In this document: one piece after another, positions 25,512 through 29,818 of the stretch
Layout: each line of letters opens with the position of its first letter
Position numbering within the stretch: position 1 is the stretch's first letter
Source: Roseivirga sp. UBA6061
Lineage (GTDB): Bacteria > Bacteroidota > Bacteroidia > Cytophagales > Cyclobacteriaceae
NCBI GenBank assembly: GCA_002427745.1
Contig: DIYF01000136.1
Span: 1-29,818 of the forward strand
Length of the DNA stretch: 29,818 nucleotides
Direction: 5' to 3'
Position numbers and translations under genes: made by a program
The notes under the pieces: generated by a model
What the model was told of the DNA's origin: nothing
Database searches by the model: none
What the model saw: the letters and a program-made list of their open reading frames with translations, nothing else

Positions 25512-25612
25512 TTTTATAATGAGATGGGAGCAGGACGCATTGAGACAGTCGGGTCAGGGAAACTGCCAATAAGCTTCTCATATGATCCTCAGAGGGCTTA
25601 TTTTAGTGTTCT

Positions 25613-26068
25613 ATGGAGGAAGATGTCCGTTTATCGAGCATGTTAAAACAGTTGGATTCGACCATTGCAGACTTTGTTCAGTTCTTTCAGGGCGACCTGG
25701 ACTACTCATCGATGGTCAATGCCCAATGGACAGCGAGGGATGTGCTGGGCCATATTGTGTTCTGGCATGAAAGCTTTGCCAGGGTGTTAGCTGCTCTGGT
25801 AAGAGAAGAAAAACCGGTGCTTTTGAAAGGACGAATTCCTGAAATCAATCAGCAGGGCTACGATGCGACCCATGAGAATAGTATTGATCAGCTCGTAGAG
25901 CGACTCAATCTGGCACAGGCTACTGTTGTACAACACATTTCCGATCCCAGGATTAAGCAGATACCATATCGGAAGGGAAGCAGAACTTATACGCCTATCG
26001 AACATTTACAGATAGTCAGGGATCATATAAGGAGTCACATGAAAAAGCTTCGCAAGCATTATCGTTGA
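25613..26068 (+). CDS. ClbS/DfsB-like (DinB-fold) four-helix protein
   Basis: Predicted cytoplasmic four-helix bundle of 151 residues. Seen: the N-terminal helix LSSMLKQLDSTIADFVQFF; the WTARDVLGHIVFWHESFARVL segment with the His at 46-47 typical of the DinB/ClbS fold; a long central helix from NSIDQLVERLNLAQATVVQHI; and the C-terminal TPIEHLQIVRDHIRSHMKKLRKHY helix. The family includes colibactin-resistance cyclopropane hydrolase and thiol-transfer enzymes, but the precise reaction here is unknown. ATG 25640 (Met10) is a possible alternative start. It is divergent from padR, so the intervening direct repeats might influence both. A terminator-like hairpin follows. Confidence 0.75.
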   Translation: MEEDVRLSSMLKQLDSTIADFVQFFQGDLDYSSMVNAQWTARDVLGHIVFWHESFARVLAALVREEKPVLLKGRIPEINQQGYDATHENSIDQLVERLNLAQATVVQHISDPRIKQIPYRKGSRTYTPIEHLQIVRDHIRSHMKKLRKHYR

Positions 26069-26078
26069 GCCTGTTTTT

Positions 26079-26120
26079 AAGTCTCCAGGTTGTTTTTGTT
26101 CCTGCAACCGAGACTTTTTT
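26079..26120 (+). terminator. Hairpin terminator after the ClbS/DfsB-like gene
   Basis: AAGTCTC (26079-26085) pairs with GAGACTT (26110-26116). Inside it, GGTTG (26088-26092) pairs with CAACC (26105-26109), with a two-base CA bulge. This makes 12 pairs around a 12-base loop, followed by T4. It lies 11 bases after the stop and is a good intrinsic terminator candidate. Confidence 0.7.
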
Positions 26121-26246
26121 AGCTGATAGCTTAACAAAAAGTCCTGAATCTCACCCTGCTTCTGTTAAAACCTCCTGAATCACACTTTCGGACGATCGCC
26201 CCGGATCTGAAGTCCACCTTTGCTTTCATCAAACAAAAACAATGAA

Positions 26247-26657
26247 ATGAAAGATTCAGAAAACAAACAGGTGGTGGCCGGCTATTTCAGAGCTTTTGGC
26301 CAGGGTGATATGGAAGCTGTCAGGGCCCATTTTCATCCGGAATGTAAGATAGTCAGTGTTAGAGATACTAAAAGGGAAGCAGAACAACTCCATGGGACTT
26401 ATTCAGGCCTCGCAGAAGCCGGGGATTTTCTCAACAACATAGCGCGTCTTTTCGAAACAGAAGCTTTTGATGTGAAATCCCTGATGGAAGCAGAAGAGAA
26501 TGTGGTATATGCTCATGGCAGCTTCGCACACAAGGTAAAAGCTACAGGAAACATGTTCTACAGTGACTGGGTACAGCGCTGTGTCATCAGCGATGGCAAG
26601 ATCAGGGAATACAGGTTTTACGAAGACTCGGCCGCTTATGAAATCGCAGCCGGTTAA
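26247..26657 (+). CDS. SnoaL/NTF2-like protein
   Basis: Small alpha+beta barrel protein of the NTF2/SnoaL superfamily, 136 residues from ATG 26247. An upstream TTG (26220) in frame would add nine residues but is less likely than this ATG. Seen: VVAGYFRAFGQGDMEAVRAHFHPECKI, the classic opening of the fold; a central GLAEAGDFLNNIARLFETEAFDV; and the paired strands VVYAHGSFAHKVKATG and WVQRCVISDGKIREYRFYEDSAAY. Many members are small hydrolases, isomerases or ligand binders, and others have no known activity; nothing here decides between them. The next gene starts 19 bases after its stop, so they are probably co-transcribed. Confidence 0.85.
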   Translation: MKDSENKQVVAGYFRAFGQGDMEAVRAHFHPECKIVSVRDTKREAEQLHGTYSGLAEAGDFLNNIARLFETEAFDVKSLMEAEENVVYAHGSFAHKVKATGNMFYSDWVQRCVISDGKIREYRFYEDSAAYEIAAG

Positions 26658-26676
26658 ATCTCAAAATCGCAGACCC

Positions 26677-27123
26677 ATGCATACTTTGATACTGGTATCA
26701 CTCGCAGTTTTGACGGGCTTTATGGTAGTGCTTCAGGGAGGGCTCAACTCAAAGCTCGGAACGCTTCTGCAGAGCCCGCTTCTGGCGGCCCTGTCGACAC
26801 TCTTCTTTGGTGCGGTATTCACCTTTATTGCCGTGGTGGTAACTGCCAGAGGGCTGCCCTCGCTTCCCGCTTTGAGAGCCATTCCTGTCTACCTCTGGTT
26901 TACCGGAGCCTTTTTCAGTTTTCTGGCAGTCACTCTCTTTTACTACCTGATCCCTAAACTGGGTATCGGTACGGCAGTGGCCTTCGGGCTTTGTGGCCAG
27001 GTGATCTTCTCTACACTGGCGGCCCATTTTGGATGGTTCGGCCTTATGACAGAGCCCATTGACCTGAAAAAAATTGTTGGATTGGGCGCCCTGGTTGTGG
27101 GTATTCTATTGATCAAGCTTTGA
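26677..27123 (+). CDS. Half-size DMT transporter (DUF606/YdcZ type)
   Basis: Inner-membrane protein of the drug/metabolite transporter superfamily, 148 residues from ATG 26677. A longer frame from 26563 would overlap the SnoaL-like gene and add a non-hydrophobic, unconserved head, so the short start is chosen. Seen: five hydrophobic helices (TLILVSLAVLTGFMVVLQ; LLAALSTLFFGAVFTFIAVV; YLWFTGAFFSFLAVTLFYYL; AVAFGLCGQVIFSTLAAHFG; KIVGLGALVVGILLIKL). The GGLNSKLG turn after the first and the PIDLKKIVG lead-in to the last are typical of DUF606 proteins. Such half-length members work as dimers; substrate unknown. Confidence 0.88.
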   Translation: MHTLILVSLAVLTGFMVVLQGGLNSKLGTLLQSPLLAALSTLFFGAVFTFIAVVVTARGLPSLPALRAIPVYLWFTGAFFSFLAVTLFYYLIPKLGIGTAVAFGLCGQVIFSTLAAHFGWFGLMTEPIDLKKIVGLGALVVGILLIKL

Positions 27124-27282
27124 AAGAAACCGGTGTGCCAACAGGGTTTTCCGGTCCGAGAGTTCGCAAAACAGAAACTTACAAAAGCTCCCAGAGGTAT
27201 TCTTTATGCTAAAATTGCCCCTTGCCTTTACAGTACAATGGTATCGGTTATCCGATCACAGCTAAGCACTAAATTTACCCAC

Positions 27283-28383
27283 ATGAAACTCAGTCCGAAA
27301 TTGCGGTGGCAGATTGGCCGGATTATTCCCTTTGGAGTAATCTGGCTGATCTGTTCCTGGGTTTTTTTGCTTACAGAGTTTGCTATATCAGGTTTTCAAA
27401 GTGTTACACCGGATGGTGTCATAGCACTGAGCCCGGGCATAGTCCTTTTTGCCAGTGTGGCTACGATCTTTGTGGGCTTGTTTGTGGGGGTACTGGAGGT
27501 AAGCCTTTTAAAAAAGCTCTTCAGCCGATACAGCCTGGGTAAAAAGATCGTGCTGAAATTCGCCTTTTACCTCTGCTTTCTGTTTTTGATGAATGTGATC
27601 TTTTATCCCCTGGCCGGAAGCATTGACCAGCAAATAAGCCCCTTTGATATCAGAATCTGGAAGAAATTCGTACAGTTTGTGACCAGCATCAACTTTCTGA
27701 GTACCATGGTGCAAATCTCCTTTTCTCTATTAGTCAGCCTTATCTATGCTGCGATCAGCGATAATCTCGGGCATAATGTATTGCTCAACTTCTTTACCGG
27801 CAGGTACCATAAACCAGTAAAAGAAGAGCGCATTTTCATGTTCCTGGATATGCGTTCGTCCACTGCCATTGCAGAAGAGCTGGGGCATACACAATATTTC
27901 GAGCTTCTGAAGGAATACTATGACGCAATGTCTGACCCTGTCATCAACCATCGTGGTGAGGTTTATCAATACATTGGTGATGAAGTAGTGGTATCATGGT
28001 CTTTGGAAAAAGGAATTGCCAATGCTAATTGTCTGCGCTGCTTTTTTGCAATTCAGAAGAGCTTTGAAAAGAGATCTGATCGGTTCGTAAAGCGATTCCA
28101 TCGGGTACCTGCGTTCAAAGCAGGTCTGCATCTGGGAGAAGTGACTACCGGAGAGGTAGGTGCACTGAAAAAAGAAATTGTTTTTACAGGAGATGTATTG
28201 AATGCCACCTCCCGTATCCAGTCACTTTGCAATCAATTCGAGACAGACCTGCTTATCAGCGCTGATCTATATCAGAGAATTGGGTATGTACCTGGTTTAA
28301 GTTTTGAAACCCTGGGTGAAACCTCCCTGAAAGGCAAGTCAACCAAAATCGACCTCTATAAAGTCACTGAAAAGAAAGCCTGA
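27283..28383 (+). CDS. Membrane class III nucleotide cyclase
   Basis: Predicted adenylate or guanylate cyclase with four N-terminal membrane helices (about residues 12-30, 40-66, 88-107, 128-150) and a C-terminal cyclase catalytic domain from about 184 to 366. Seen: metal-binding Asp189 (FLDMR) and Asp233 (YIGDE), 44 residues apart as expected; the transition-state Asn307 and Arg311 in GDVLNATSR; and base-specifying Asp304. The usual base-specifying lysine four residues before the second metal Asp is glutamine (Gln229 in VYQYIGDE). Starts further upstream (27133, 27238) are open in frame but give a polar head without conserved character; ATG 27283, directly before the basic KLSPKLRWQIGR stretch, is preferred. 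The 159 bases before it hold nothing else recognisable. Confidence 0.9.
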   Translation: MKLSPKLRWQIGRIIPFGVIWLICSWVFLLTEFAISGFQSVTPDGVIALSPGIVLFASVATIFVGLFVGVLEVSLLKKLFSRYSLGKKIVLKFAFYLCFLFLMNVIFYPLAGSIDQQISPFDIRIWKKFVQFVTSINFLSTMVQISFSLLVSLIYAAISDNLGHNVLLNFFTGRYHKPVKEERIFMFLDMRSSTAIAEELGHTQYFELLKEYYDAMSDPVINHRGEVYQYIGDEVVVSWSLEKGIANANCLRCFFAIQKSFEKRSDRFVKRFHRVPAFKAGLHLGEVTTGEVGALKKEIVFTGDVLNATSRIQSLCNQFETDLLISADLYQRIGYVPGLSFETLGETSLKGKSTKIDLYKVTEKKA

Positions 28384-28390
28384 ATAAAAA

Positions 28391-28412
28391 GTCCGGAATT
28401 TCCTTTCAGGAC
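28391..28412. repeat. Hairpin element resembling a sequence at 26141-26195
   Basis: GTCCGGAA (28391-28398) pairs with TTCAGGAC (28405-28412) at seven of eight positions around a six-base loop, just after the cyclase stop. The AAAAAGTCCGGAATTTC start matches AAAAAGTCCTGAATCTC (26136-26152) at 15 of 17 positions. TCCTGAATC recurs at 26142-26150 and 26173-26181, the latter followed by TTTCGGACGATCG, which is like TTTCAGGACGATTG here. It may be a small degenerate intergenic repeat. Confidence 0.35.
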
Positions 28413-28448
28413 GATTGAGAGCTTGTGCTTTGTCAACTTTGAATCATC

Positions 28449-28470
28449 AAAAACGGCCCAAAGGCCTTTT
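28449..28470 (+). terminator. Short GC hairpin before the lipoprotein gene
   Basis: GGCC-CAAA-GGCC (28455-28466) is flanked by A5C and T4, in the 109-base spacer between the cyclase and the lipoprotein gene. It has only four strong pairs plus A-T extension and no long T-tract. A weak terminator for the cyclase transcript is possible. Confidence 0.4.
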
Positions 28471-28492
28471 ATAAACTCAAAGACAAAGTAAA

Positions 28493-28894
28493 ATGAAAAC
28501 AACAATGAAAATCAGCCTGGTGCTTTTGCTCTTCATCAGTGCCTGTGCACCCAAAATCAACTTTATCGGCAACCAGTTTGCCCCTACCCAAAATGTAGAC
28601 CTCTATTTCGATCATAAAGACATTGAAAAGGAATACAAAGTGATGGGCTTTATGCAGAATGAAGGAAGGGAGTTTGCCAATGATCCTGAGAAAATCAAAG
28701 AAGCGCTGATAGCAGAAGCTAAAAGAAGAGGAGCTGATGCGATCTTATTCGGAGATGGTTATCAGGAATTGGTCAATAGCTCAGATGCCATCGGCTTCGG
28801 GAGCCAAAGCGGAGGAGGAAACCTCTTTGGCACAGGTTCCAGCTGGAACAATCATGTGAAGGTGTTCAAAGTCAAACTGATCAAGTACCAATGA
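28493..28894 (+). CDS. Small predicted lipoprotein
   Basis: 133-residue exported protein of unknown function. Seen: a signal peptide with lipobox ISAC (lipid-anchor Cys at residue 18), then a compact domain. Its central EKIKEALIAEAKRRGADAILFGDGY is like the helix-strand unit of small YbjQ- or RcsF-type lipoprotein folds. A Gly/Ser-rich stretch near 101-112 (GFGSQSGGGNLFG) precedes the last strand VKVFKVKLIKY. The ATG at 28505 (Met5) would also leave a valid signal. Its stop overlaps the start of the DUF983 gene by four bases, so the two are co-translated. Confidence 0.8.
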   Translation: MKTTMKISLVLLLFISACAPKINFIGNQFAPTQNVDLYFDHKDIEKEYKVMGFMQNEGREFANDPEKIKEALIAEAKRRGADAILFGDGYQELVNSSDAIGFGSQSGGGNLFGTGSSWNNHVKVFKVKLIKYQ

Positions 28895-29292
28895 GCTACC
28901 CTTCCCTTATCAAAAGCGCAACAGGTTGCCATTGTCCGAAGTGCAGACGGGGCAACTTGTTTCAGGCTCCTGCTTACCGGCTAAGGAGCTTTTCCAAAAT
29001 GAATGAGCGATGCACGATCTGCGGGCAGACCTTTATGCCGGAACCGTCTTTCTACATGGGGGCTATGTTTGTGAGTTATGCTTTGCAGATGGGGCTGTTT
29101 CTGTTCTCTTATTTTGGTGTACGCAGTGTTTATGCTCAGGCCAGTCTGGAACTGTACATGGCTGTTATGATTGGCCTGGTTTTGCTTACTTTGCCCTGGG
29201 TGTACCGGCTGAGCCGTAGCATCTGGATTCATTTTATGGTAAAATACCAGCACCACCTCACTCCGGTTGATCATGAAAGCAGCAGTTTATAA
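28891..29292 (+). CDS. DUF983 membrane protein
   Basis: 133-residue protein of the DUF983 family. Seen: an N-terminal cysteine cluster CHCPKCRRGNLF and CTICG (residues about 11-48) that looks like a zinc ribbon, followed by the conserved MPEPSFYMGAMFVSYALQ. Two membrane helices follow (about 52-75 and 88-112, MAVMIGLVLLTLPWVYRLSR), then a short basic tail. The family's role is not established. The start overlaps the lipoprotein stop by four bases, and its stop is 20 bases inside the next gene, so a three-gene operon (lipoprotein, DUF983, oxidoreductase) is likely. Confidence 0.9.
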   Translation: MSYPSLIKSATGCHCPKCRRGNLFQAPAYRLRSFSKMNERCTICGQTFMPEPSFYMGAMFVSYALQMGLFLFSYFGVRSVYAQASLELYMAVMIGLVLLTLPWVYRLSRSIWIHFMVKYQHHLTPVDHESSSL

Positions 29293-29818
29293 GCGTTACG
29301 GAGCCCCGGAAGTCATTGAACTTGTGGAAAAGGAAAAACCATCGCCCGGAGACCGGGAGTTACTGATCAAAGTAACTGCGTCTTCTGTGGCGGCCGGGGA
29401 TGTACGGGTGAGGGCCTCGGATTTTCCTCCCTTCTTCTGGCTCCCGGCCAGGCTTATATTCGGTCTCTTTCGGCCGAAAAAGCAGATCCTCGGCCATGAG
29501 TTTTCGGGTATTGTAGAAGAGGTCGGGGCCGGAGTAACCCGTTTTAAAGCCGGTGATGTGGTATTTGGTACTACCACCTTACTCAGGCAGGGTGCCTATG
29601 CAGAGTATGTCTGCGTACCTCAAACATCAAAACATTGTGTATTGGCTGCGGCTCCGCAAGGCCTGGATTTAAAGCAGGCGGCTGCCATACCCATCGGAGC
29701 CATGACAGCTCTCTTCTTACTGGAAAAAGCAGGCCTCACAAGAGGACAAAAAATATTGATCTATGGGGCTTCAGGAAGTGTAGGTACTTATGCTGTTCAG
29801 ATGGCCCGACACTTTGGG
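29273..29818 (+). CDS. Zinc-independent MDR (quinone oxidoreductase-like), 5' part only
   Basis: Incomplete at the window end; 182 codons are visible. Medium-chain dehydrogenase/reductase predicted to reduce quinones or enones with NADPH. Seen: the typical start MKAAVYKRYGAPEVIEL; a GroES-like N-terminal domain with GDVRVRASDFPPFFWLPARL and the core GHEFSGIVEEVGAGV...FKAGDVVFG; then the beginning of the Rossmann domain with YGASGSVGTYAVQMARHFG. The usual structural-zinc cysteines are absent, as in the QOR branch. The RLIFGLFRPKKQILGHE insert is found in the alcohol-dehydrogenase-like NAD(P)-dependent subgroup. It starts 20 bases before the end of the DUF983 gene. Confidence 0.93.
   Translation, partial: MKAAVYKRYGAPEVIELVEKEKPSPGDRELLIKVTASSVAAGDVRVRASDFPPFFWLPARLIFGLFRPKKQILGHEFSGIVEEVGAGVTRFKAGDVVFGTTTLLRQGAYAEYVCVPQTSKHCVLAAAPQGLDLKQAAAIPIGAMTALFLLEKAGLTRGQKILIYGASGSVGTYAVQMARHFG

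Noticed and set aside
26563..26676. Longer start for the DMT transporter
   Set aside because: It would overlap the SnoaL-like gene by 95 bases and add a polar, unconserved head before the first membrane helix.
27133..27282. Longer N-terminus for the nucleotide cyclase
   Set aside because: The 50 extra residues look like translated spacer; ATG 27283 begins directly before the basic stretch and first helix.
1..29818. CRISPR arrays, tRNA/rRNA genes, transposases, phage or integrase genes
   Set aside because: Read for on both strands; no repeat-spacer array, cloverleaf, or recognisable mobile-element protein was found.

Overview
The window is accessory-looking carbohydrate-degradation DNA from a Bacteroidota bacterium, probably a marine-type member of the Cytophagia. 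The pointers are: Bacteroidota-style lipoprotein signals, few Shine-Dalgarno sites, an oversized FtsX-type permease paired with a PadR regulator, DUF1080 and Tat-exported Gfo/Idh/MocA proteins, and several sulfatases. The assignment is an inference from protein style. No rRNA, tRNA, CRISPR array, insertion sequence or phage gene was seen. No gene-free stretch exceeds 300 bases.

Region 1 (79-7229, + strand) is a sulfated-glycan degradation block: lipoprotein sulfatase, GH20 beta-hexosaminidase lipoprotein, second sulfatase, third sulfatase. The three sulfatases are different paralogues, and each carries a formylglycine-type active-site cysteine. An exported M14-type zinc peptidase follows (7442-9130, +). 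A LacI-family regulator (9135-10196, -) converges on it, and an unrelated small membrane protein lies beyond (10413-10937, -).

Region 2 (11127-20317, - strand) is one tightly packed operon of nine genes with gaps of 3-10 bases or 4-base ATGA overlaps. In transcription order it holds a tandem-DUF1080 exported protein, a Tat-exported Gfo/Idh/MocA dehydrogenase, an SDR-type mannonate oxidoreductase (UxuB/YjmF type), mannonate dehydratase UxuA, KDG kinase, KDPG aldolase, and a three-part TRAP transporter (DctP, DctQ, DctM). Glucuronate isomerase uxaC (20514-21929, +) is transcribed divergently from the same 196-base spacer. Together these encode the full isomerase route glucuronate -> fructuronate -> mannonate -> KDG -> KDPG -> pyruvate + glyceraldehyde 3-phosphate, plus a likely uronate importer. 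The two exported proteins at the head of the operon fit a periplasmic 3-keto (oxidative) glycoside-cleavage step that would feed glucuronate into the pathway. That coupling is the most interesting hypothesis here. With the upstream block, the target looks like a sulfated polymer of hexosamine and uronic acid, but no polysaccharide lyase, GH88 or SusC/SusD pair lies inside the window.

Region 3 (22132-29818) is general accessory or housekeeping DNA. It holds a small single-TM protein with a strong bidirectional terminator; a PadR regulator and FtsX-like permease pair with a 16-base direct repeat in its promoter; a ClbS/DfsB-like protein; an NTF2/SnoaL-like protein; a half-size DMT transporter (DUF606/YdcZ type); a membrane class III nucleotide cyclase; a small lipoprotein; a DUF983 protein; and the 5' part of a zinc-independent MDR oxidoreductase cut by the window end.
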